Source: DASSUC01 sp035649895
Lineage (GTDB): Bacteria > Actinomycetota > Actinomycetes > Mycobacteriales > Micromonosporaceae
NCBI GenBank assembly: GCA_035649895.1
Contig: DASRIS010000037.1
Coordinates: 1-41,761, forward strand
DNA: 41,761 nt
Reading direction: 5' to 3'
Below the pieces are notes generated by a model. That model ran no database searches, was not told the origin of the DNA, and saw only the letters and a program-made list of their open reading frames with translations. Positions 15,826-23,376 of this stretch are shown piece by piece (within the stretch, counting starts at the first letter, position 1; the number at the start of each line of letters is the position of its first letter). The position numbers and the translations under genes are program-made.

Positions 15826-17456
15826 GCCGATCCCTTCCTCTCCACCAGTCCCTTCCTCCCGGCAAGCCTCGTGCGCCGCCGCGCCACCGCGGTGATCATG
15901 GCGGTGGTCGAGCGGCCCGCCAGGTACGGCACGACCACCGTCTGCCCGCCCCAGGAGCGCACCAGCTCGGCCTCTGGCAGCGCCGGTGCCTCGGCCGGTC
16001 CGTCGAAGTAGTCGCCGCCCTTGACCCACACGTCCGGGCGCAGCCGGCGCAGCACCGCGTGCGGGGTCGCCTCGTCGAACACGACCACCGCGTCCACGCA
16101 CTCCAGCGCCTGCAGCAGCCGGGCCCGGTCGGCCGCGGGGACCACCGGCCGGCCAGGGCCCTTGAGCGCGGCCACGCTCGCGTCGGAGTTGAGGCAGACC
16201 ACCAGGCAGTCGCCGAGCCGGCGGGCCGCCTCCAGGGTGGCGACGTGGCCGGCGTGCACGAGGTCGAAGCAGCCACCGGTCGCCACCACAGTGCCGCCGC
16301 GGCCCCGCACCGCGGCCACCACGTCGTCGGCGGCTACGCCGCCGCAGTCCGGCCACCGACTCGGCGGCCCGGAGCCGGACAGCCGCACCGCGCCCGCCCC
16401 ACCCGCCGCCACGAAGTACGTAGCCCGGCAGACCGCCTCCTGCACCGCCTCGGACACCAGGGCGTCGTCGGCCAGCGCGGCGGCGGCCGCCGCGGCGAAG
16501 CAGTCACCCGCTCCGCAGGTGTCCGCCACGGCCGGCACCGGGCCTGCCGGCGGTGGCACGACCAGCGGCGTGGCACCGCCATGGCACAGCAGCGCCCCGT
16601 CCGCGCCGAGGGTCACCGCCACCGCGCCGGACCGCCAGCGCTCGCGCAGCGCCGCTGCCGCGCCCGCTACCGCGGCCAACCTGCCCCTGGGTGCCGCCAG
16701 GCCGACCAGCTGGCGTCCGCCGTCCGCCAGGCCAGCCGGTCGTTCTCCGCCGTCCGCCGGGCCGGTCGGTCGTTCTCCGCCGTCCGCCGGGCTGGTCGGT
16801 CGCTCTCCGTCTGCCGCGCCGGCCGGCCGGCCTTCGGCTGTTGCTGACCCGGCCGCCCGCAATCCGGCCAGGCGGACCACCTCGGCCTCGTTGGGCGTGG
16901 CCAGGCGGGTCCCGGGCACCGCGGCGGCCCCTCGGGGGTGCGGGTCCCAGACGACCGGTGTGCCGTCCTGCGCCGCGACCGCCGCGCGCACTGGGGCGAG
17001 CCGAGCCATCCCCCGGCCGTAGTCGCTGACCAGTATGGCCGCCGACCGGTGCAGCGCGTTTCGGGCAGTGGCGGGCAGGTCACCGCTGTCGAGAGGACCT
17101 ATTCCACCATCGCCGCCGCGGTCGAGCCGCAGCAGCACGTAGCCGTCGGCCCGTAGCCGGATCTTCTCCGGTGTCGCCCCGGCCAACGGCAAGGCGCATA
17201 CCTCGACCCCGGCCGCGTCGAGCAGGCCGCGCAGCCGCTCGCCCGCCTCGTCCGCGGCGAAGGCGGCCACCAGCGTGACGTCGTACCCGAAGCCTGCGGC
17301 CAGCACCGCGGCGAGCGCGGCACCGCCGGGACGGTCCACGGCCCCGGTCTCGGTCAGCACCGGAGCCGGGGCGTCCGGGCAGAGCCGGTCGGCCGCGCCC
17401 TCGACATCGCGGTCGAGCAGGGCGTCGCCGAGTACGACCAGCCGCCGCGACCTCAC
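15822..17456 (-). CDS. hldE: Bifunctional heptose 7-phosphate kinase / heptose 1-phosphate adenylyltransferase
   Basis: This is a 544-residue protein with a GTG start overlapping the GmhA stop. The PfkB-type kinase domain (about 4-380) has GGAALAAVLAAGFGYDV, PNEAEVVRLAG and the ATP site DTCGAGDCFAAAAAAALA (312-329). The nucleotidyltransferase domain (about 388-525) has VVATGGCFDLVHAGHVATLE, NSDASVAALKGPGRP and WVKGGDY. The pair phosphorylates heptose 7-phosphate at C1 and then forms ADP-heptose, with GmhB acting between the steps. A low-complexity insert at about 205-250 holds three 10-residue GERPxxxADG repeats inside the kinase domain. The typical length is about 480, so the insert explains the excess. 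Confidence 0.93.
   Translation of the reverse strand: MRSRRLVVLGDALLDRDVEGAADRLCPDAPAPVLTETGAVDRPGGAALAAVLAAGFGYDVTLVAAFAADEAGERLRGLLDAAGVEVCALPLAGATPEKIRLRADGYVLLRLDRGGDGGIGPLDSGDLPATARNALHRSAAILVSDYGRGMARLAPVRAAVAAQDGTPVVWDPHPRGAAAVPGTRLATPNEAEVVRLAGLRAAGSATAEGRPAGAADGERPTSPADGGERPTGPADGGERPAGLADGGRQLVGLAAPRGRLAAVAGAAAALRERWRSGAVAVTLGADGALLCHGGATPLVVPPPAGPVPAVADTCGAGDCFAAAAAAALADDALVSEAVQEAVCRATYFVAAGGAGAVRLSGSGPPSRWPDCGGVAADDVVAAVRGRGGTVVATGGCFDLVHAGHVATLEAARRLGDCLVVCLNSDASVAALKGPGRPVVPAADRARLLQALECVDAVVVFDEATPHAVLRRLRPDVWVKGGDYFDGPAEAPALPEAELVRSWGGQTVVVPYLAGRSTTAMITAVARRRTRLAGRKGLVERKGSA
16716..16808 (-). repeat. 30-bp tandem repeat inside hldE
   Basis: About three imperfect 30-bp units encode GERPTSPADG, GERPTGPADG and GERPAGLADG. 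The period is divisible by three and the insertion lies in a kinase-domain loop. Confidence 0.8.
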
Positions 17457-18271
17457 CGCTCCACGCTCCGGTAGGCGCCGCCGGGCGGGCCGGCCGCGAG
17501 CGGCCGCGCATCGCCGTAGGCGGTGACGAGGGTGAGCACCGTCGGCAGCACCAGGTCGACGTAGCCGCACAACAGGTGCACGGCGACCAGATGCAGCTCC
17601 TGCACCACCTGCGAGTCGTCGGCGGGCACCGCGAGCGCGTCGGCACACCGGCTGGCCAGGGGGTTCGGCGCCGGGCCGGTCAGCGCCCAGAGCCGCAGCC
17701 CGACCTCTGCCGCGGCGTCCGCAGCGGCGAGCAGGTTGCGGCTGCGCCCGCTGGTTGAGAGCAGCACGAGCACGTCCCCGGGCCGGCCGTGTGCCCGCAC
17801 CTGGCGCGCGAACACCTCCTCGTACCCGTAGTCGTTGCTGATCGCGGTGACCGCGGCGCTGTCCGCGCAGAGCGCGATGGCGGACAGGGCAGGCCGGTCC
17901 TCGCGCAGCTTGCCGACGAGCTCCGCGGCCAGGTGCTGCGCCTCGGCCGCGCTGCCGCCGTTGCCCGCGACGAGCAGCCGGCCGCCGTGGCCCAGCGTCC
18001 AGGCCAGCTCGGTGCCCCACCGGGCCAGCCGCGCCGCCTCCCGGCGGAACGGCAGCAGCGCCCCGGCGAGTGCGGCCAGGTGGTCGTCGATGAGCAGCTC
18101 CGCGGCCTCGACCGGTACCGCGTGCAACGAGGCCGCCACGGCGTCCCGCCGGCCACCGTCCCGCCGGCCACCGTCCCGCCGGCCACCGTCCTGGCAACCA
18201 GCGTCCTGGCAACCATCGTCCGGCCGGCCACCGTCCGGCTGGATGCCATCCACTGTGGACTCGGGTGTCAC
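17453..18271 (-). CDS. gmhA: D-sedoheptulose 7-phosphate isomerase (SIS domain)
   Basis: This is a 272-residue protein with a GTG start in a GTGA overlap with the upstream glycosyltransferase. The SIS domain begins near residue 55. It has GNGGSAAEAQHLAAEL (103-118), AIALCADSAAVTAISNDYGY (131-150), VFARQV, STSGRSRNLL and the C-terminal metal-site helix VVQELHLVAVHLLC (222-235). These are the GmhA signatures. It converts sedoheptulose 7-phosphate to heptose 7-phosphate, the first committed step. The first 50 residues are an unusual extension made mostly of pentapeptide repeats (DGGRR/DAGCQ). GmhA proteins are usually about 190-200 residues, so the real start could be internal. Confidence 0.92.
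   Translation of the reverse strand: MTPESTVDGIQPDGGRPDDGCQDAGCQDGGRRDGGRRDGGRRDAVAASLHAVPVEAAELLIDDHLAALAGALLPFRREAARLARWGTELAWTLGHGGRLLVAGNGGSAAEAQHLAAELVGKLREDRPALSAIALCADSAAVTAISNDYGYEEVFARQVRAHGRPGDVLVLLSTSGRSRNLLAAADAAAEVGLRLWALTGPAPNPLASRCADALAVPADDSQVVQELHLVAVHLLCGYVDLVLPTVLTLVTAYGDARPLAAGPPGGAYRSVER
18142..18231 (-). repeat. 15-bp tandem repeat in the gmhA N-terminus
   Basis: Six 15-bp units in a row comprise three identical copies of CGTCCCGCCGGCCAC (plus strand) followed by three variants. They encode the pentapeptides DGGRR, DAGCQ and relatives. Confidence 0.85.
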
Positions 18272-19494
18272 GGTGCCACCGCCTCGGCCGCCGGCTCCGC
18301 CACGGGCTCGCCGCTGACCTCTGCATATATAGCGGCCAGCCGGGCCGCCGTACGCTCCCACGGGTAGCACTGCCGCGCCCGGTCCATGCCCGCGGTGGCG
18401 TACCCCATGCGGCGGACCGGGTCGCTGATGACCGCGCGCAGCGCCCGGCCCAGCGCCGTCGGGTCGCGCGGCGGCACCAGGTCGCCGGTGAGCCCGTCCA
18501 CGACGGTGTCGATGAGCCCGCCCACCGCGGTGGCGACGACCGGCACGCCGCAGGCCATGGCCTCCAGCGGGGTGAGGCCGAACGGCTCGTACCAGGGGGC
18601 GCAGGCGACCACGTCGGCCGACCGGTACCAGCGCGGCATGTCCTCGCGCGGCACCGCGCCGACCAGCCGCACCCGGTCCGCCACCCGGCAGCCGCGGGCC
18701 AGCTCGCGCAGGCGGGCGGCCTCCGGCTCCTTGCCGAGGTCGCGCGGCGCGGGCCCGCCGATGATGACGCACTCGGCGCGCGGCACCAGGCGCAGGCTGC
18801 GGATCACGTCGTCGAAGCCCTTGCGCGGCACCAGCCGCCCCACCGACAGGATGCGCGGGCGGCGCGGGTCGCGGGGCTCGCTGGGGCCGTGCGGGCAGAA
18901 GTGGTCGGCGTCCACACCGGACGGGACCACGCTGATCCGCACCCGCGGCACGCCGAGCCGGACCAGCTCCCGCACCTCGTCCCGGCACTGCGCGACGACC
19001 CGGTCCACGGCGCGCCCGAGCGCCCGTTCCAGCGGCACCCGGGCCGGCAGGCTGGTGTCCCGCTCGTGCTGGCAGCGGCGCTTCACCGAGCCGAGGGCGT
19101 GGTACGTCTGCACCAGCGGCACCGGGTACGTGCGGCGCGCGGTGAGCGCGGCGAGCCCGCTCATCCAGAAGTGGGCGTGCACCACGTCCGGGCTCCACCC
19201 GGACTGCCAGCCGCGCCCCAGCCACCCGCCGAACGCCTTCATGTACGGCAGCAGGTCGTCCTTTGGCAGCTGTTCGGCCGGACCGGCCGGCACGTGCACC
19301 ACCGTGGCGCCGGACGGCATGCGTACCCGCGCTGGCAGCCCTGGGGCATCCCGGCGGGTGTAGACCCGCACCTCGTGACCGAGCCTGGACAGAGCGGCCG
19401 AGAGCTCAGCCACGTGCAGGTTCTGCCCGCCCGCGTCCACCCCGCCCAACGGAGCGAGCGGACTGGCGTGCTCCGAGATCAAGGCGATCCTCAT
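18268..19494 (-). CDS. GT4-type glycosyltransferase
   Basis: This is a 408-residue GT-B enzyme starting MRIALISEHASPLAPLGGVD. It has GGQNLHVAELSAALSRLGHEV at the N-terminus, VVHAHFWMSG, the linker VPSGVDADHF, RILSVGRLVPRKGFDDVIRS and the donor-site EPFGLTPLEAMACGVPVVAT (the EX7E motif). This pattern is typical of GT4 sucrose-synthase or mannosyltransferase-like proteins. It overlaps neighbours on both sides by four bases. It likely adds a hexose or heptose to the glycan made by this operon; donor and acceptor cannot be deduced. Confidence 0.9.
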   Translation of the reverse strand: MRIALISEHASPLAPLGGVDAGGQNLHVAELSAALSRLGHEVRVYTRRDAPGLPARVRMPSGATVVHVPAGPAEQLPKDDLLPYMKAFGGWLGRGWQSGWSPDVVHAHFWMSGLAALTARRTYPVPLVQTYHALGSVKRRCQHERDTSLPARVPLERALGRAVDRVVAQCRDEVRELVRLGVPRVRISVVPSGVDADHFCPHGPSEPRDPRRPRILSVGRLVPRKGFDDVIRSLRLVPRAECVIIGGPAPRDLGKEPEAARLRELARGCRVADRVRLVGAVPREDMPRWYRSADVVACAPWYEPFGLTPLEAMACGVPVVATAVGGLIDTVVDGLTGDLVPPRDPTALGRALRAVISDPVRRMGYATAGMDRARQCYPWERTAARLAAIYAEVSGEPVAEPAAEAVAP

Positions 19495-20462
19495 CGGTCT
19501 ACCTCCTTCAGCACTCGGTCCCAGTCGGCGAGAAATCGATCGAGGCCATAGCGGGTGGTGGCGACGGTGCGGGCTGCGGCGCCCAGGCGGTGCGCCGCGG
19601 CGGCGTCCTCGACGAGCCAGCGAGCCGCGTCGACGAGCTGGTCGACGTCTGTCGCGGTGACGCCGGCGCCCTGCGGTACAGCCGTGGCCGCCTCGGTGGT
19701 CGCGAGCGCGACCACTGGCATACCCATCGCCATCGCCTCCAGGAGGCTGAGCCCGAGGGAGGTCCACCGGGTCAGGTGCAGGTAGACCCGGCGGCGGGCC
19801 AGCTCGGTGTGCATCCGGGCCTGGGACAGGTCGTCGTGCAGGGCCAGCCGGTCAGGGCCCAGCCCCACCCGGCCGGCCAGCCCGGCCAGGCCCATGCCGA
19901 AGACGTCCAGGGGGGCGGCCCCGGCGAAGCGGGGATACAGGTCGGTGCCGGTGACCCGCCACCGGCGCACCGGCTCGTTGGTGGCGACCCCGAGCCGGGG
20001 CAGCTCACCCGTGTACGACGCGGCCGGCGCCGGGATGCCGTGCTCCACCACGGTCGTCGGGGTGGCGCCGCAGTCCCAGAACAGCTGGTTGAAGTGGGTG
20101 ACGTGGACGACCAGCAGGTCGTCGCGGTCGGCCATCGGGTGCCGGGTGTCCGGCACGTCGCCGCGCGGCGTGTTGTGCTCGACGTAGACCGCGGGAACCT
20201 CGCGGCCGACGCCGACGCTCCGGCCGAGCCACTGGCTGGCCAGGGCCAGCTCCTGCGGGCGCTGCAGCACCACCACGTCGACCTCGGCGCGGGCCAGCTC
20301 GGCCGGCGTCCGCTCGACGACCGTCGCCGGCCAGGGGTAGGTGCGGGCCCGGCCCAGGCCGTACGGGCCCCGCTCCGGCGTGACCGGCACCAGGTACTGG
20401 TGTCCACCCTGGACGAATGCCGTGGTCCAGGCGCCGTGCACGTGCCAGAGCAGGACGTTCAT
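19491..20462 (-). CDS. Glycosyltransferase, GT4-like
   Basis: I chose the ATG giving MNVLLWHVHGAWTTAFVQGG (323 residues), which overlaps the GmhB-GT9 gene by four bases. The protein has an EHNTPRGD loop, THFNQLFWDCG, VEHGIPAP and a C-terminal TSLGLSLLEAMAMGMPVVAL donor-binding motif equivalent to EX7E, so it is a GT-B retaining-type transferase. It is shorter than most GT4 enzymes (about 370-400). Its place in the operon implies a role in the same glycan. Confidence 0.85.
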   Translation of the reverse strand: MNVLLWHVHGAWTTAFVQGGHQYLVPVTPERGPYGLGRARTYPWPATVVERTPAELARAEVDVVVLQRPQELALASQWLGRSVGVGREVPAVYVEHNTPRGDVPDTRHPMADRDDLLVVHVTHFNQLFWDCGATPTTVVEHGIPAPAASYTGELPRLGVATNEPVRRWRVTGTDLYPRFAGAAPLDVFGMGLAGLAGRVGLGPDRLALHDDLSQARMHTELARRRVYLHLTRWTSLGLSLLEAMAMGMPVVALATTEAATAVPQGAGVTATDVDQLVDAARWLVEDAAAAHRLGAAARTVATTRYGLDRFLADWDRVLKEVDR

Positions 20463-22192
20463 GCCCGGTCCTCCGGGCCGGTCGGGTGGTCGGAGCTGGC
20501 CGGGCGGGCGGCGCCCGCTGCGGGCCGGTTGGCGCGCAGCAGCTCGACCGCGGCGACCACGTCGCCCGGCTCGACCGTACGCAGGCAGGGGTGGCCGGGG
20601 ACTGGGCAGTCCGTGGCACGGGTGTGCCGGCACGCCGCAACCGGGTCGCCGAGCCGCACCGTGGGCACCCGGTACGGACCCCACTGTCCGAAGGAGACAG
20701 TTGGCGCGAACAGGCTCACCACCGGGGTGCCGACCGCCGCGGCCAGGTGGGCCGGGCCGGTGTTGCCCACCACGGCGCAGCCGGCCTGCGCCAGCACTCC
20801 GGCCAGCTCGCCGAGGGTGGTCCGGCCGCCCAGGTCCAGTCCTGCGTCACCGGCCACGTAGGCGGTGAGCGGCCGCTCCCGCCGGTCGCCGGTCACGACG
20901 ACGGAGTGGCCGGCGCGGGCCAGGGCGCGGACGATCCGCGCACACTGGTCGGGAGGGCAGGCCCGCGCCGGCACGCTGGTACCCGGGTGCACCACGACGT
21001 ACGGCCCGGCGACCGGCGCCGCGCCAGCGACCGGCGCCGCGGCACCCGCCGGCCTGGAGGCGCCAGCCAGCGCGGTGATGGTGGCCGGTGTGGCGGTGCC
21101 AGCCGGTGTGGTGGCGACGGCTGGGCGCACGCTGAGGGTGCCGTCGTCCCCGGGAGGCAGGGGATAGCCGGCAGCGGCAGCCAGCGAGAGTGCGCGCTCG
21201 GCCTCCGGCAGGGCTAGCGGCACCCGGTGCCGCACATCCAGCAGGGAACCGGGGTAGTCATCGCTGACCGCCGCCGTACGCGGCACGCCGGCCATCCGCG
21301 CGAGCAGCGCGAACGGCAACGGCGACTGGTGGAACGACGTGAAGATGACGGCCTCGTCGGGCGCCTCCTCGGCGATCCTGCCTACCAGTGCCTCGACGTC
21401 GGCACGGTCCACAGGAGACGGTTGCGGGTCCAGCCACGGCAGGCGCCACTCGACCAGCCGGTCCACGCCGGGCAGCAGCTCGGCCGCTGCGCGCCCGCGT
21501 GGACCACAAAGGAGCGTCACCCGCCCGGCGCGCGCGGCGAGCGCCCGGATCGCCGGCCCGGTGACGAGCACGTCACCGGCTGAGTCGGCCCGTACGGCGA
21601 GGACGTGCGCACCGGGCTCGGCCAGGGGCCCATCCGCCGCTGCGATGCGGGCCCGGCGCAGCACGATGTCCACGGCCTGGCTCAGGTCGCCGGCGACCAT
21701 TGGCGCGGCGGCGACCTCGTCGGCCCGGGTAGCCGCGGTGGGCACCAGGATCGTGCTGGCACCGGCCGCCATTGCGGCGGTCACGTCCGAGCCGATGTCG
21801 CCGATGACGACGCACCGGGCCGGTATGGTGCGCAGCGCCGCCGCGGCGGCGTACACCAGGCCTGGGGCTGGCTTGCGGCAGAGGCAGCCGTCGGCGTCCT
21901 TGTGCAGGCAGACCTGCCACGCGTCGAACGGCCCGAGCAGCTGCTCCACGCGCGCGTTCACGCGGGCGACGCCGTCCTCGGTGAGCAGCCCGCGGGCGAC
22001 GCCGGACTGGTTGCTCACCACGCCCAGGCGCAGCCCTGCCGCCCGCAGCCGGTCCAGCGCCTGCCGGGCGCCGGGCACCGGCCGCACCCGGGCCGGGTCG
22101 CCGTTGTACGGCACGTCCACCACCAGCGTGCCGTCGCGGTCGAAGAGCACCGCGTCGAGCAGGCCGCTGGTGGAATTTTCATGCCGGTACAC
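20459..22192 (-). CDS. Fusion of GmhB-like HAD phosphatase and GT9 glycosyltransferase
   Basis: Residues about 10-180 form an HAD-IIIA phosphatase: LFDRDGTLV with the nucleophile and acid Asp18/Asp20, VVSNQSGVARG, CLHKDADGCLCRKP giving the GmhB Cys-His-Cys-Cys zinc site, and VIGDIGSD. Residues about 195-565 form a GT9 domain with RADSAGDVLVTGPAIRAL, VVVHPGTSVPARACP and GNTGPAHLAAAVGTPVVSLF. GmhB removes the 7-phosphate from heptose 1,7-bisphosphate, so precursor synthesis and transfer are joined in one chain. The start is uncertain. I use the GTG at 22192 (577 residues), and in-frame ATG codons at 22228, 22231 and 22246 would lengthen it. Confidence 0.9.
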   Translation of the reverse strand: MYRHENSTSGLLDAVLFDRDGTLVVDVPYNGDPARVRPVPGARQALDRLRAAGLRLGVVSNQSGVARGLLTEDGVARVNARVEQLLGPFDAWQVCLHKDADGCLCRKPAPGLVYAAAAALRTIPARCVVIGDIGSDVTAAMAAGASTILVPTAATRADEVAAAPMVAGDLSQAVDIVLRRARIAAADGPLAEPGAHVLAVRADSAGDVLVTGPAIRALAARAGRVTLLCGPRGRAAAELLPGVDRLVEWRLPWLDPQPSPVDRADVEALVGRIAEEAPDEAVIFTSFHQSPLPFALLARMAGVPRTAAVSDDYPGSLLDVRHRVPLALPEAERALSLAAAAGYPLPPGDDGTLSVRPAVATTPAGTATPATITALAGASRPAGAAAPVAGAAPVAGPYVVVHPGTSVPARACPPDQCARIVRALARAGHSVVVTGDRRERPLTAYVAGDAGLDLGGRTTLGELAGVLAQAGCAVVGNTGPAHLAAAVGTPVVSLFAPTVSFGQWGPYRVPTVRLGDPVAACRHTRATDCPVPGHPCLRTVEPGDVVAAVELLRANRPAAGAARPASSDHPTGPEDRA

Positions 22193-23354
22193 GGAGGTTT
22201 CTTTCCCGTGCCTGCCATGAGCAAACATCATTTGGGACGGCTGCACCCCATGTCAGGTATGGCGGTAAATGCCTCGCTGTCCACCAACCGCGCACCCACC
22301 AGGTCATCGCCAACGGCGGCAGCAGGGCGCTGGTGACCACCATCACGGCCACCTCACGCGGTGTGCCCGGCCCCGGCGCGACCCGCCGGATGGCCAGCTC
22401 CGCCGTTCCGGCGTACCAGGCCGATCCGGCCAGCGCCGCGACCGCCCGCAGCCGGCGGCGGCCCGGACCCGGCCGCGCGGCCGCCGAGGCCACCAGCGCC
22501 GCGGTGGCGACCAGCGCGGCGATCGTGACCGCGGCATGCCGGCGGCGGCGCCCGCGCGCCAGACCCAGCAAACCTCTCCACTGTGGACCGTACAGCCGGC
22601 GTAGCAGCGCGTCGTCGGCGTTGCCGCGCTGGACCCGCAGGCTCACCCAGGCGTCCTCCGCCCGCACCGGGTGGCACACCCGCCGCTGCCCGCGGACCAG
22701 CCGCCAGCCGGCCCGCCGCACCCGGTAGGCCAGCTCGGCATCCTCGCGGTAGGCGCGCGGGAACCGCTCGTCAAAGCCGCCGACCCCGGACAGGGCGGCC
22801 CGCCGGTACGCCATATCGGCAGTGATCCATTCGCCGTTGGCGAGGCCGGCGGTGTTGCGCTCCCAGTCCGTGGGCGCCCGGTCGCGCGGCAGCGGCACGT
22901 CGACCCTGCCTTGCACGCCGCCCACGTCCGGGTCGGCGCCGAGGTCGGCGCGCAGCCGGCGGAGCCAGTCCGGGGCGGGCACCACGTCGTCGTCGAGGAA
23001 AGCCACCCACTCGCCGCGCGCCGCGCGCCAGCCGGCGTTGCGGGCGGCTGCCGGACCCGCCCCACGCCCGCGGACGACCCGCAGGTACGCCGCCCCGCCG
23101 GTGCCGGGCAAGGGAGTGTCCTGCCCGCCGTCCCGGTCATCGACGACGATCACCTCAACCCCTCCGCCCTCGGCGGCGAGCTGCGGGGCCAGGGCGGTGA
23201 GCAGCCGGCCCAGGCTCGTCCGCCCGACCGTCGGGACGACCACGCTGACCCGGCCGCCGCCCCTGGTGCGGCTCGCGTCGCCGGTGCGGCTCGCGTCGCC
23301 GGGCGTGGGCGGTGGGCCGGTCACGTCGCCAGGCCGCCGCGGTGGATCGGTCAC
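22179..23354 (-). CDS. Glycosyltransferase family 2 with C-terminal membrane segments
   Basis: I chose the GTG in the GTGA overlap with the carbamoyltransferase stop (391 residues). An alternative GTG lies one 30-bp repeat further on. After a Pro/Arg/Asp-rich leader the GT-A domain begins RVSVVVPTVGRTSLGRLL, continues with VIVVDDRDGG, ARNAGWRAARGEW and the metal-binding FLDDDVVPAPDWL, and ends near YREDAELAYRVRRAGW. Two or three hydrophobic helices follow (for example VTIAALVATAALVASAA), so the enzyme is probably anchored on the cytoplasmic face of the membrane. The sugar donor is unknown. Confidence 0.9.
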   Translation of the reverse strand: MTDPPRRPGDVTGPPPTPGDASRTGDASRTRGGGRVSVVVPTVGRTSLGRLLTALAPQLAAEGGGVEVIVVDDRDGGQDTPLPGTGGAAYLRVVRGRGAGPAAARNAGWRAARGEWVAFLDDDVVPAPDWLRRLRADLGADPDVGGVQGRVDVPLPRDRAPTDWERNTAGLANGEWITADMAYRRAALSGVGGFDERFPRAYREDAELAYRVRRAGWRLVRGQRRVCHPVRAEDAWVSLRVQRGNADDALLRRLYGPQWRGLLGLARGRRRRHAAVTIAALVATAALVASAAARPGPGRRRLRAVAALAGSAWYAGTAELAIRRVAPGPGTPREVAVMVVTSALLPPLAMTWWVRGWWTARHLPPYLTWGAAVPNDVCSWQARERNLRVPA

Positions 23355-23376
23355 GTCGCCAGGCCGCCGCGGTGGA
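23319..23376. repeat. 30-bp tandem duplication across the carbamoyltransferase/GT2 junction
   Basis: TCACGTCGCCAGGCCGCCGC and the six following bases occur at 23321-23346 and again at 23351-23376. Each copy contains the minus-strand GTGA that joins the stop of one gene to the start of the next, so the coupling site is duplicated in frame for GT2. Confidence 0.85.
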
